A DNA stretch of 64,000 bases from JAVJPJ01 sp040217295 (GTDB taxonomy: Bacteria > Pseudomonadota > Alphaproteobacteria > Rhodobacterales > Rhodobacteraceae): assembly GCA_964460185.1 (NCBI GenBank), contig CAYWTM010000002.1, forward strand, positions 28,189-92,188, read 5' to 3'. Of this stretch, positions 1-8,756 are shown in pieces. A program made the translations under genes and the position numbers. The notes under the pieces were generated by a model that had not been told where the DNA came from, ran no database searches, and saw nothing but the letters and a program-made list of their open reading frames with translations. Numbering within the stretch: position 1 is the first letter of the stretch; every line of letters starts with the position of its first letter.

Positions 1-540
1 TAGCGCCGTCGCAAGCTCATTGCGCCATTGATCCAGCGTTTGATGTTGGCGGGCGTAGATCAGGTCGAAACTGACCCTGTCAAAGGTGTTTCGGGCCAAG
101 TCGAAGGCAGCCAGACCCTCGCGCGCCGAATGCAACCGCCCCAACCGCCGCAGATCCTCGTCGTTGAAGGCCTGCAACCCGATCGACACGCGGTTTACGC
201 CGGCATCCCGAAACCCCTTGAACCGCCCGGCTTCCGCTGATGTGGGATTGGCCTCTAGCGTGATCTCAAGATCATTGGCGACCGCCCATTCCGTGCGCAC
301 GGCCGCGATGATGTCGGCGACCATGTCGGCAGCCATGAGGGACGGCGTGCCACCCCCGAAAAACACGCTGGTCAGCGTTCGCCCCCGAGTTTCGGAAGAA
401 AGTCTTTTTATTTCAGATAGATAAGCGGATTTCCAGCGGTCCTGGTCGATCTTGTCGGATACGTAGCTGTTGAAATCACAGTAGGGGCATTTGGCCTGGC
501 AAAAGGGCCAGTGGATATAGAGGCCGAACCCCCCCGCCAT
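1..540 (-). CDS. hemW: Radical SAM heme chaperone HemW (3' part outside window)
   Basis: The N-terminal 180 residues are visible; the reading frame runs off the left edge, so the C-terminus is missing. HemW is a radical S-adenosylmethionine protein that delivers heme to membrane respiratory proteins. Translation from 540 begins MAGGFGLYIHWPF and carries the 4Fe-4S motif CQAKCPYC at residues 14-21. The next residues are DF, which fits HemW (CX3CX2C-x-F) better than true oxygen-independent coproporphyrinogen oxidase HemN (CX3CX2CxC). A GGGTPS motif, which contacts SAM in this family, follows near residue 62. The start lies 10 bp after the rdgB stop, so the two genes are probably co-transcribed with rph. 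An ATG overlapping the rdgB stop is out of frame and not used. Older annotations often call this gene hemN. Confidence 0.9.
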   Translation of the reverse strand, partial: MAGGFGLYIHWPFCQAKCPYCDFNSYVSDKIDQDRWKSAYLSEIKRLSSETRGRTLTSVFFGGGTPSLMAADMVADIIAAVRTEWAVANDLEITLEANPTSAEAGRFKGFRDAGVNRVSIGLQAFNDEDLRRLGRLHSAREGLAAFDLARNTFDRVSFDLIYARQHQTLDQWRNELATAL

Positions 541-550
541 CCAGTCGGCG

Positions 551-1156
551 TCATTCAAAGACGCGTACCAGTTTCGCAAAGGCATCGGCTCGATGGCTGA
601 TCTTGTTCTTTTCCCACCGATCCATTTCGCCAAAGGTCATGTCATAGCCCGCAGGTTGAAAAATCGGGTCGTATCCGTGCCCCTGTTCCCCACGCATCGG
701 CCAGACGACCTGGCCTTCCATCACGCCGGGAAACACCTCGTCATGGCCATCGGGCCAGGCGAGAACCAGCGTGCAGCAAAACCGCGCGGTGCGGGGGAAG
801 GGGGCCGAAATGGCCTCAAGCTCGTCATGGGTGCGCTGCATGGCCATGCGGAAATCCCGCCCGGCGGCCGTTTCCGCCCAATCGGCAGTGTAAACGCCGG
901 GGGCACCATTCAGTGCGTCGATCTCTATCCCGCTGTCATCGGACAGGGCGGGCAGACCGGTGGCCGTGGCGGCGGCATGGGCCTTGATCCGGGCATTCTC
1001 GACGAAAGTGGTGCCGGTTTCTTCGGGTTCCGGCAGATCATGATCCTTTGCGCCGGTCACGGTGATGCCGAAAGGGGCCAACAGGGCGCTGATCTCATCC
1101 AGTTTGCCCTGGTTGTGAGTCGCCACCAAAAGCGTTTTGCCATCAAATTTGCGCAT
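551..1156 (-). CDS. rdgB: XTP/dITP diphosphatase (RdgB/HAM1 family)
   Basis: This 201-residue protein has the usual length for the family. It hydrolyses non-canonical purine triphosphates (ITP, dITP, XTP) to monophosphates and so keeps deaminated bases out of DNA and RNA; it is cytosolic. Visible signatures are the N-terminal LLVATHNQGKLDE, which binds nucleotide, the central LSDDSGIEIDAL segment holding the catalytic acidic residues, and the C-terminal SHRADAF motif that contacts the base. It sits between rph, whose stop is 2 bp upstream, and hemW. The order rph-rdgB-hemW on one strand is common in alphaproteobacteria and suggests one operon starting at the rph promoter. Confidence 0.95.
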   Translation of the reverse strand: MRKFDGKTLLVATHNQGKLDEISALLAPFGITVTGAKDHDLPEPEETGTTFVENARIKAHAAATATGLPALSDDSGIEIDALNGAPGVYTADWAETAAGRDFRMAMQRTHDELEAISAPFPRTARFCCTLVLAWPDGHDEVFPGVMEGQVVWPMRGEQGHGYDPIFQPAGYDMTFGEMDRWEKNKISHRADAFAKLVRVFE

Positions 1157-1158
1157 GC

Positions 1159-1872
1159 TCAGCCGATCGCGGCCTTTTGCGCGGCGACAAGTTCGGCCAC
1201 GCCTTTTTCGGCCAGGCCATACATTTCATCAAACTGGGCACGGCTGAAGGTCGACCCCTCGGCGCTGGCCTGCACTTCGACCAACAGGTTTGATCCGGTC
1301 ATGATGAAATTGCTGTCGGTGCCGGCTTCGCTGTCTTCGGGGTAATCCAGGTCCAGCACGGACTGGCCCGCATAGATTCCGCAGGACACGGCGGCGATGT
1401 GGTCGATGATAGGGTCCGAGGTCAGATCGCCCGCCTTGAGCAATTTGTTCACCGCCAGCCGCAGCGCAACCCAACCGCCGGTGATCGACGCGCACCGCGT
1501 GCCGCCATCGGCCTGGATGACATCGCAATCAATGGTGATCTGACGTTCGCCCAAGGCTGAACGGTCAATGCCCGCGCGCAATGACCGCCCGATCAGCCGC
1601 TGGATTTCCTGCGTCCGGCCCGATTGCTTGCCCGACGCTGCCTCGCGCCGCATCCGGGTGTGGGTGGCGCGGGGCAACATGCCGTATTCGGCCGTCACCC
1701 ACCCAAGGCCAGAATTCTTCAGAAAAGGCGGCACGCGCTCTTCGAGTGTCGCGGTGCACAGGACATGGGTATCGCCGCACCGGATCATGCAAGACCCTTC
1801 TGCATGGCGTGTGACATCTGTCTCGATGGAAATTGCACGCATTTCATCTAGGTTTCGGCCGGAAGGACGCAT
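1159..1872 (-). CDS. rph: Ribonuclease PH
   Basis: This 237-residue protein has the family length. RNase PH is a phosphorolytic 3'-5' exoribonuclease that trims the 3' ends of tRNA precursors; it works as a hexamer. The protein begins MRPSGRNLDEMRAISIE and contains the phosphate-binding RLIGRSLRAGID stretch and the ITIDCDVIQADGGTR and TGGWVAL segments typical of the PH domain. The start is supported by a strong Shine-Dalgarno AAGGAGAT ending 5 nt before the ATG on the minus strand. It is divergent from hrcA and shares a 92-bp upstream region with it. It leads the rph-rdgB-hemW operon. Confidence 0.95.
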   Translation of the reverse strand: MRPSGRNLDEMRAISIETDVTRHAEGSCMIRCGDTHVLCTATLEERVPPFLKNSGLGWVTAEYGMLPRATHTRMRREAASGKQSGRTQEIQRLIGRSLRAGIDRSALGERQITIDCDVIQADGGTRCASITGGWVALRLAVNKLLKAGDLTSDPIIDHIAAVSCGIYAGQSVLDLDYPEDSEAGTDSNFIMTGSNLLVEVQASAEGSTFSRAQFDEMYGLAEKGVAELVAAQKAAIG

Positions 1873-1964
1873 ACATATCTCCTTGCTGTATTACGACGCG
1901 GGATAGTCCGCATCACGCCTGTGACGCAACCCTGAATGGCCTGCCAGACCTTGAGATTGCTATC

Positions 1965-3041
1965 ATGAACACCGGTCACATCAACGAACCTGACGTGTTG
2001 AACGATCTGAACGACCGGTCGCGCGAAGTGTTCCGCAAGGTGGTCGAGGGCTACCTGGAAACCGGCGCCCCGGTGGGATCGCGGACACTGACCCGCAGCA
2101 TGACCGAACAGGTCAGCGCGGCGACCGTGCGAAATGTGATGCAAGATCTTGAATATATGGGCCTTCTGGACAGCCCCCATATCTCTGCGGGCCGAATTCC
2201 GACGCAACTTGGGCTGCGGATGTTCGTGGATGGCCTGCTTGAACTGGGCGAGCTGACAGATACCGACAAGCAGAACCTTGACCAGACGATGGGCCCGAAT
2301 TCGGGGGATGTCTCGGCGGTTCTTGATCGTGTCGGGTCTGCCCTGTCTGCCGCAACACGGGGCGCCAGCCTTGTCCTGACGCCAAAACGCGAGGCTCCGG
2401 TCAAGCATATCGACTTTGTCCCGCTGTCCGTCGATCGTGCGCTGGTGGTCCTGGTGTTTTCAGACGGTCATGTCGAAAACAGGCTGTTTCAGCCACCACC
2501 GGGCCACACACCCAGTTCCATGCGCGAGGCGGCGAATTTTCTCAATGCGCAGCTGGTCGACAAGACGATCGGTGATCTGCGCAAACAGATGGAGACCGAG
2601 GTCGCCACCCGTCGCGCACAAATCGATGAGATCGCCAACCACCTGATCGAGGCCGGGCTTGCCGTGTGGGACGGCGACGGCGACGAAAACGAACGCCTGA
2701 TCGTGCGGGGCCGGTCGAATCTGCTGAATACGTCGCCCGAAACCGAGGATCTTGACCGTATTCGGCAGCTTTTCGACGATCTTGAGCGCAAGCGGGACAT
2801 CGCGGAATTTCTGGAACTGACCGAATCCGGCGATGGCGTGCGCATTTTCATAGGCTCGGAGAACAAGTTGTTCTCACTTTCGGGTTCCTCTCTGGTGGTC
2901 TCTCCCTATATGAACGCTGATCGAAAGATCGTGGGTGCGGTCGGGGTGATCGGCCCGACCCGGTTGAACTACGGACGCATCGTTCCGATCGTGGATTACA
3001 CGGCGCAGCTGGTTGGCAAATTGATCGCCGACAGGGGCTGA
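1965..3041 (+). CDS. hrcA: Heat-inducible transcription repressor HrcA
   Basis: HrcA normally represses groE and/or dnaK operons by binding the CIRCE inverted repeat, with GroEL acting as co-repressor. From the ATG at 1965 the product is 358 residues. The frame is open further upstream to 1833, but that extension overlaps rph antisense and does not resemble HrcA. Residues about 12-85 form the winged-helix DNA-binding region (REVFRKVVEGYLETGAPVGS, then SAATVRNVMQDLEYMGLL and SAGRIPTQLGLRMFVD). The C-terminal part ends with the conserved MNADRKIVGAVGVIGPTRLNYGR region. It is followed 31 bp later by grpE, the usual hrcA-grpE pair. I see no CIRCE element in front of hrcA, grpE or dnaK in this window, so its target is probably elsewhere, for example groES-groEL. 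Confidence 0.93.
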   Translation: MNTGHINEPDVLNDLNDRSREVFRKVVEGYLETGAPVGSRTLTRSMTEQVSAATVRNVMQDLEYMGLLDSPHISAGRIPTQLGLRMFVDGLLELGELTDTDKQNLDQTMGPNSGDVSAVLDRVGSALSAATRGASLVLTPKREAPVKHIDFVPLSVDRALVVLVFSDGHVENRLFQPPPGHTPSSMREAANFLNAQLVDKTIGDLRKQMETEVATRRAQIDEIANHLIEAGLAVWDGDGDENERLIVRGRSNLLNTSPETEDLDRIRQLFDDLERKRDIAEFLELTESGDGVRIFIGSENKLFSLSGSSLVVSPYMNADRKIVGAVGVIGPTRLNYGRIVPIVDYTAQLVGKLIADRG

Positions 3042-3072
3042 GGCGCCGGAACAGAAGGAATTAGAGGCAGGC

Positions 3073-3642
3073 ATGTCTGACGCGAAAAACGAAAACCTGG
3101 CCGAGGAAATGCAGGACGAGGCAGACGTCGACACCGGCGATATGCCCGAGATCGATCTGACCGCAGACGATCCCCAGGATGAGGCCGATGTTCTCCGGAT
3201 GGAGCGCGACGATCTCAGGGACAAGCTGCTTCGTACGCTGGCCGAATCGGAAAATGTCCGCAAACGGGCTGAACGGGACCGCAGAGAGGCCGAAAAATAC
3301 GGTGGGTCGCGCATCGTTCGGGATCTTTTGCCGGTCTATGACAACCTGCGCCGCGCGCTGAACAGTTCCGCCGATGCCGAAGGCGATGCCGACAAGGCTC
3401 TGACCGAAGGCGTCGAACTGACCCTTCGGGAATTGCTCAAGGTGTTGTCAAAGCACGGCGTGGTGCCGATCGTGCCTGAAATCGGCGACACCTTTAACCC
3501 GCAGGAGCACGAGGCGATGTTCGAAGCCCCTGTTCCCGGCACCAAGGCGGGCGAAATCCTGCAGGTGATGACCGAAGGGTTCTGGTTGCACGACCGCCTG
3601 ATACGGCCCGCGCAGGTCGGTGTATCGTCCAACCCCGGCTGA
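3073..3642 (+). CDS. grpE: Nucleotide exchange factor GrpE
   Basis: GrpE is the 189-residue homodimeric nucleotide-exchange factor that releases ADP from DnaK. An acidic, disordered N-terminus (to about residue 45) is followed by a long helical coiled-coil with the family pattern LLRTLAESENVRKRAERDRR (about 53-72). The C-terminal beta domain contains HGVVPIVPEIGDTFNPQEHE and ends LIRPAQVGVSSNPG, close to the usual family ending. It belongs with hrcA upstream and, functionally, with dnaK and dnaJ 6 kb away. Its stop codon abuts the convergent mutS stop codon with no bases between, leaving no room for a private terminator. Confidence 0.96.
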   Translation: MSDAKNENLAEEMQDEADVDTGDMPEIDLTADDPQDEADVLRMERDDLRDKLLRTLAESENVRKRAERDRREAEKYGGSRIVRDLLPVYDNLRRALNSSADAEGDADKALTEGVELTLRELLKVLSKHGVVPIVPEIGDTFNPQEHEAMFEAPVPGTKAGEILQVMTEGFWLHDRLIRPAQVGVSSNPG

Positions 3643-6288
3643 TCATCGTTTTTCGGCGAGGTCCTTCAGCTCGTACAAGAGCATCAGGGCCTCGCGCGCC
3701 GTCATTTCATCGGGATGAATGGTCTGAATCCGTGCCTCCAGCGCGGAAGGACCGGACGTCTTGATCTGTTGGGCGGCCGGGGCAGCCGCGAATAGTGGCA
3801 GATCGTCGATCACGGCCTTGCGCTCTCCGCCTTCGCGTTCGCCTTTTTCCAAGGCATCCAGAACCGTCTGCGCCCGTGATACGACGGTGTCGGGCAGACC
3901 GGCCAGCTTTGCGACCTGCACACCGTAGGACCGATCCGCCGCCCCTTCGCGAACCTCGTGGAGGAAAATGACGTCGCCCTGCCATTCCTTGACCGCGACG
4001 GTGGCGTTGTGCAGCCCGGGCAGGCGCGCGGCCAGGCTGGTCATCTCGTGATAATGCGTTGCGAACAGCGCCCTGCAACGATTGACCTCGTGCAGATGTT
4101 CCAACGTGGCCCATGCAATCGACAATCCGTCATACGTGGCCGTGCCACGTCCGATTTCATCAAGGATAACCATCGCGCGGTCATCGGCCTGGTTCAGGAT
4201 CGTCGCGGTTTCGACCATTTCAACCATGAAGGTCGAACGCCCGCGCGCCAGGTCATCGGCGGCGCCCACGCGGCTGAAAACCTGGCTGACCAAGCCTATC
4301 CTGGCGCTTGATGCAGGCACGAAACTGCCTGTTTGAGCCAAAATCGCGATCAGCGCATTCTGCCGCAGATAGGTGGATTTACCGGCCATGTTCGGCCCGG
4401 TCAGCAGGGTGATTGCGGCACCCTGGCCATCGGGTTGAAGGCTGCAGTCATTGGCGACGAACGGTGCACCGTCGCGGGACAACGCGGCTTCGACCACGGG
4501 GTGTCGGCCGCCCTGCACAAGGAAAGAACGGTCCTCGGTCATCTCCGGGCGGGTCCAGTCGCCCTCGGCGGCGCGACGGGCAAGGGCCGCAGCGAGGTCC
4601 AGTTCAGCCAGCGCGCGGGCCGTGGTGCCGATGCCGTCATGGTCGGCCAGGATGGCGTCCCGCAGGGATTGGAACAGCACGCGCTCGATCTCTTGCGCGC
4701 GATTCCCGGCATTCAGGATCCGCGTTTCCAGATCCGAGAGTTCAACGGTGGTGAAACGCACCGCGTTTGCCGTCGTCTGGCGGTGAATGAACCGTTCCGA
4801 CAGGGGTGGGTTCAACATCTTCTGGGCATGGGTCGCGGTGGTTTCGATGAAATAGCCAAGAACGTTGTTGTGCTTGATCTTTAGCGAACTGACGCCGGTC
4901 GCGTCCACGTATTCGGCCTGCATCGGCCCGATGACACTGCGGCCTTCATCCCTGAGGGTGCGGGCCTCATCGAGGTCGGCGTCGTAACCCGGCGCGATCA
5001 TGCCGCCGTCGCGCAGTTGCACGGGCGGTTCCGCCACCAATGCTGCATCCAGAAGGCCGCGCAATTCCCCCCGCCCGGTAAGGTCGTCGCGAGCCCCGGC
5101 CAGAAGCAGGGGCAATTCCCGATCGGACAGCGCCCCGAACAGAGCTTCTGACGCGGCAAGACCATCCCGTATGGCAGCCAGGTCGCGGGGGCCGGCCCGA
5201 TCCAACGCAAGGCGCGACAACGCGCGATCCAGGTCGGGAATACGGCGCAGATGATGCCCGGTATCGTCTCGGATCTGCGTTTCAGAGACAAAATATGCTA
5301 CGGCATCGTGGCGCTGCCGTATCGTCTCCAGATCGGTCGACGGACCGGAAAGCCTGCGTTCCAAAAGCCGTGCGCCGCCCGCCGTCAACGTCCGATCGAC
5401 CACCGAAAGCAGCGTATTGGCCCGCCCGCCACTCAAGGCGTGTGTGAGTTCAAGGTTGCGGCGCGTGGCGGCATCCAGCTGCAGAACCTTGCCCGCGCTT
5501 TGCTGTCGGGGCGGACGCAACAGGGGCAAGCTGCCCTTCTGGGTCAGCTCCAGATAATCGATCACAGCGCCCATGGCGCCCAGTTCTGCCCGCGAGAAAC
5601 TGCCGAACCCGTCCAGCGACGCGACATCGTATTGCCGCGCCAACCGGCCCTCGGCGGATCGGCTGTCGAAACTGGTCGGGGCCAACAGCGTCACAGCGGC
5701 GCCGATGTCCTCGATTGCCGCGACCCGTTCCGGGGTCATCCCGTCGGAAATCAGCACCTCTTTCGGCTGCAGGCGTGCCAGTTCGGGGCCCAGACGCACA
5801 GGTGGGCAGGCTTGAACCTGGAAATCGCCGGTCGAGATATCGCACCAGGCCAGCGCTCCCTCACCCCGGACCTCTGCATAGGCGGCCAGGAAATTGTGCC
5901 GCCGTGCATCCAGCAAGGTGTCTTCGGTCAGGGTGCCCGGCGTAACCAGCCTGACGACGCCCCGTTGCACCACCGCCTTGGACCCGCCGCGCTTTTTCGC
6001 TTCGGCGGGGTCTTCCAGCTGTTCACAGATCGCAACGCGAAATCCTTTGCGGATCAGTGTCAAAAGGTAGGATTCGGCACTATGTGCAGGCACACCGCAC
6101 ATCGGGATATCTTCGTCGTCATGTTTGCCGCGCTTGGTCAACGCGATATCCAGAGCCTCTGACGCGGCAACGGCATCGTCAAAGAACATCTCGTAGAAAT
6201 CGCCCATCCGGTAGAACAGCAGCGCGTCGGGCACGCCTGCCTTGATCTCCAGATACTGCGCCATCATCGGCGTGACATGGCTGGCCAT
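3643..6288 (-). CDS. mutS: DNA mismatch repair protein MutS
   Basis: MutS recognises base mismatches and small insertion/deletion loops as a dimer and recruits MutL. The 881-residue length is normal for MutS1. The mismatch-reading motif is the Phe-x-Glu of DFYEMF at residues 31 and 33. The ATPase domain has Walker A GPNMAGKST at 631-639, Walker B with the signature VILDEIGRGTATYDG, and the FATHYHEMT switch motif. The C-terminus ends with a helix-turn-helix and a short tail (MTAREALMLLYELKDLAEKR) rather than an extended tetramerisation segment. It is divergent from the malic enzyme gene, with 130 bp between their starts, and its 3' end abuts grpE. No sign of inactivation. Confidence 0.97.
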   Translation of the reverse strand: MASHVTPMMAQYLEIKAGVPDALLFYRMGDFYEMFFDDAVAASEALDIALTKRGKHDDEDIPMCGVPAHSAESYLLTLIRKGFRVAICEQLEDPAEAKKRGGSKAVVQRGVVRLVTPGTLTEDTLLDARRHNFLAAYAEVRGEGALAWCDISTGDFQVQACPPVRLGPELARLQPKEVLISDGMTPERVAAIEDIGAAVTLLAPTSFDSRSAEGRLARQYDVASLDGFGSFSRAELGAMGAVIDYLELTQKGSLPLLRPPRQQSAGKVLQLDAATRRNLELTHALSGGRANTLLSVVDRTLTAGGARLLERRLSGPSTDLETIRQRHDAVAYFVSETQIRDDTGHHLRRIPDLDRALSRLALDRAGPRDLAAIRDGLAASEALFGALSDRELPLLLAGARDDLTGRGELRGLLDAALVAEPPVQLRDGGMIAPGYDADLDEARTLRDEGRSVIGPMQAEYVDATGVSSLKIKHNNVLGYFIETTATHAQKMLNPPLSERFIHRQTTANAVRFTTVELSDLETRILNAGNRAQEIERVLFQSLRDAILADHDGIGTTARALAELDLAAALARRAAEGDWTRPEMTEDRSFLVQGGRHPVVEAALSRDGAPFVANDCSLQPDGQGAAITLLTGPNMAGKSTYLRQNALIAILAQTGSFVPASSARIGLVSQVFSRVGAADDLARGRSTFMVEMVETATILNQADDRAMVILDEIGRGTATYDGLSIAWATLEHLHEVNRCRALFATHYHEMTSLAARLPGLHNATVAVKEWQGDVIFLHEVREGAADRSYGVQVAKLAGLPDTVVSRAQTVLDALEKGEREGGERKAVIDDLPLFAAAPAAQQIKTSGPSALEARIQTIHPDEMTAREALMLLYELKDLAEKR

Positions 6289-6418
6289 TTCATCCCCCTG
6301 AACCCTGATGCGAACCCTACAAAGCCGCAGCGCGGGATTGAAGCGGCAAAAGCAACATGTTGTGGCGGCTTGCGTGGCTGGCTAAGAACAGGCAACGACC
6401 GAGGGAGGCACGGCAGAA
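6289..6418. promoter_or_regulatory. Divergent intergenic region, mutS / malic enzyme
   Basis: The 130 bp between the two divergent start codons must hold both promoters. A purine-rich GAGGGAGG about 12-14 nt before the malic enzyme ATG is the likely ribosome-binding site. I could not pick convincing -35/-10 pairs and see no operator. Confidence 0.4.
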
Positions 6419-8683
6419 ATGGGCGAAAAGACACGCATAACCCGGGAAGAGGCGCTGGCCTACCACCTGGAACCCCGTCCGGGGAAGATCGACATCGTGG
6501 CATCCACGCCAATGGCCACGCAACGCGACCTGTCGCTTGCATATTCGCCCGGTGTGGCCGTCCCGTGCGAGGTGATCGCCGAAAACCCTGAAACCGCCTA
6601 TGACTACACGACCAAGGGCAACATGGTTGCCGTGATTTCCAACGGCACGGCGGTGCTGGGTCTTGGCAATCTGGGTGCGCTTGCCTCCAAACCCGTGATG
6701 GAGGGGAAATCCGTCCTGTTCAAACGGTTCGCGGACGTGAATTCCATCGACATCGAGCTGGATACCGAGGACGTCACGGAATTCGTCAATGCGGTCAAAC
6801 TGATGGGGCCAAGCTTTGGCGGCATCAACCTCGAGGATATCAAGGCGCCTGAGTGCTTCATGATCGAACAACAGCTCAAGGAGCTGATGGATATCCCCGT
6901 CTTCCACGACGATCAGCACGGGACCGCCGTAATCTGCGCGGCTGGCCTGATCAACGCGCTGCACCTGTCGGGCAAGAAGATCGAGGATTGCCGGATCGTC
7001 CTGAACGGGGCAGGGGCGGCGGGCATCGCATGTCTCGAACTTCTGAAAACCATGGGTGCACGGCATGAGAATTGCATCATGTGCGACACCAAGGGCGTCA
7101 TCTACCAGGGCCGTACCGAGGGCATGAACCAGTGGAAATCGGCCCATGCGGTGAAAACCGAACTGCGCAGCCTCGAACAAGCGATGAAGGGCGCGGATGT
7201 GTTTCTGGGCGTTTCCGTCAAGGGCGCGGTCACGCAGGACATGGTGAAATCCATGGCCGACGACCCGGTGATTTTCGCCATGGCCAACCCCGACCCCGAG
7301 ATTACCCCTGAAGAAGCGCACGAGGTTCGCCCAGACGCCATCGTGGCCACCGGTCGGTCGGATTATCCCAACCAGGTCAACAACGTGCTTGGGTTTCCGT
7401 ACCTGTTCCGCGGGGCGCTGGATATCCATGCGCGCGCCATCAATGACGAGATGAAAATCGCCTGCGCCGAGGCTCTGGCCGAACTGGCCCGGCAGGACGT
7501 GCCCGATGAAGTTGCCATGGCCTATGGCCGCAAGCTAAGTTTCGGGCGCGACTACATCATCCCGACGCCTTTTGACCCGCGCCTGATCTACACCATCCCC
7601 CCCGCCGTCGCGCGTGCGGGCATGGATACCGGCGTGTCGCGCCGTCCTCTCATCGATCTGGATGGCTATGCCAAGACCCTTCAGGCGCGGATGGACCCGA
7701 CAAGTTCCATCCTCCAGGGTATCTATGCGCGTGCCCGCATGGCTCAGGCCCGGATGATCTTTGCAGAGGGTGACGACGTGCGCGTCCTGCGTGCTGCCGT
7801 CGCTTACCAGCGCAGCGGGCTGGGCAAGGCACTGGTGGTCGGGCGCGAGGCTGATGCCAAGGAAAAACTGGAAGGCGCCGGTCTGGCGGATGCGGTGAAC
7901 GAGCTGGAAATCGTGAACGCGGCCAACACGCCCCACCTCGAGAAATACAAATCGTTCCTTTATGACCGGCTCCAGCGGCAGGGGCACGATCGGCAGGATA
8001 TTCACCGCCTGGCGGCCCGTGACCGGCACGTGTTTTCGAGCCTCATGCTGGCCCATGGCCATGGCGACGCCCTGGTCACGGGGGCGACACGGAAATCGGC
8101 ACATGTTCTGGATCTGATCGGCAAGGTGTTCGACACGAAGGCGCATGATGGAGCCGTTGGAATAACAGCGCTGCTGAACAAGGGGCGGATCGTTCTGATC
8201 GGGGACACCCTGGTCCATGAATGGCCATCCGCCGAGGATCTGGCCCTGATCGCCGAACGCGGCGCACAGGTCGCGCGCGATCTGGGAATCGAACCCCGGG
8301 TCGCCTTTGTCAGCTTTTCAACCTTTGGCTACCCGATCAGCGAGAGGGCCGAAAAGATGCACCATGCGCCTGAAATTCTGGACGCAAAGGGTGTCGATTT
8401 CGAATATGACGGGGAAATGGCGGTGGATGTCGCGCTGAACCCCGAGGTGATGGCGCAATATCCGTTCATCCGGTTGTCCGGTGCTGCGAACGTGCTGGTC
8501 GTGCCGGCCCGCCATTCAGCCAGCATATCGGTCAAACTGATGCAGGAAATGGCCGGCGCGACGGTGATCGGCCCGATTCTGACCGGGCTCGAGCGGCCGG
8601 TTCAGATCTGTTCCACGGTGTCCACGGCGAACGATATTCTCAACATGGCGGTCATGGCGGCCTGTGAGATCGGGCGGAACTGA
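6419..8683 (+). CDS. maeB: NADP-dependent malic enzyme, MaeB type with phosphotransacetylase-like domain
   Basis: The enzyme oxidatively decarboxylates malate to pyruvate and CO2 with reduction of NADP, supplying NADPH and pyruvate. The 754-residue product has the two-part MaeB architecture. Residues about 1-425 are the malic enzyme portion (SLAYSPGVAVPCEVIA, VFHDDQHGTAVICAAGLINAL, the Rossmann loop IVLNGAGAAGIACLELL). Residues about 430-750 are a phosphotransacetylase-like domain (FSSLMLAHGHGDALVTGATR, CSTVSTANDILNMAVMAA). That domain is generally catalytically inactive as a phosphotransacetylase and has an allosteric role in characterised relatives. The gene stands alone and ends 25 bp before a bidirectional terminator. 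Confidence 0.95.
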   Translation: MGEKTRITREEALAYHLEPRPGKIDIVASTPMATQRDLSLAYSPGVAVPCEVIAENPETAYDYTTKGNMVAVISNGTAVLGLGNLGALASKPVMEGKSVLFKRFADVNSIDIELDTEDVTEFVNAVKLMGPSFGGINLEDIKAPECFMIEQQLKELMDIPVFHDDQHGTAVICAAGLINALHLSGKKIEDCRIVLNGAGAAGIACLELLKTMGARHENCIMCDTKGVIYQGRTEGMNQWKSAHAVKTELRSLEQAMKGADVFLGVSVKGAVTQDMVKSMADDPVIFAMANPDPEITPEEAHEVRPDAIVATGRSDYPNQVNNVLGFPYLFRGALDIHARAINDEMKIACAEALAELARQDVPDEVAMAYGRKLSFGRDYIIPTPFDPRLIYTIPPAVARAGMDTGVSRRPLIDLDGYAKTLQARMDPTSSILQGIYARARMAQARMIFAEGDDVRVLRAAVAYQRSGLGKALVVGREADAKEKLEGAGLADAVNELEIVNAANTPHLEKYKSFLYDRLQRQGHDRQDIHRLAARDRHVFSSLMLAHGHGDALVTGATRKSAHVLDLIGKVFDTKAHDGAVGITALLNKGRIVLIGDTLVHEWPSAEDLALIAERGAQVARDLGIEPRVAFVSFSTFGYPISERAEKMHHAPEILDAKGVDFEYDGEMAVDVALNPEVMAQYPFIRLSGAANVLVVPARHSASISVKLMQEMAGATVIGPILTGLERPVQICSTVSTANDILNMAVMAACEIGRN

Positions 8684-8707
8684 CGGCCAGCCACGTCCGG
8701 CGCACAG

Positions 8708-8737
8708 AAAAAGGCCCCTGAAAGCAGGGGCCTTTTT
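8708..8737. terminator. Bidirectional intrinsic terminator between malic enzyme and dnaJ
   Basis: A perfect 13-bp inverted repeat AAAAAGGCCCCTG / CAGGGGCCTTTTT is separated by the 4-nt loop AAAG. The GC core is flanked by an A-run on one side and a T-run on the other, so it can terminate both the malic enzyme transcript (+) and the dnaK-dnaJ transcript (-), whose genes converge here. Confidence 0.93.
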
Positions 8738-8756
8738 CAATTCCTGAAAGCTGCAC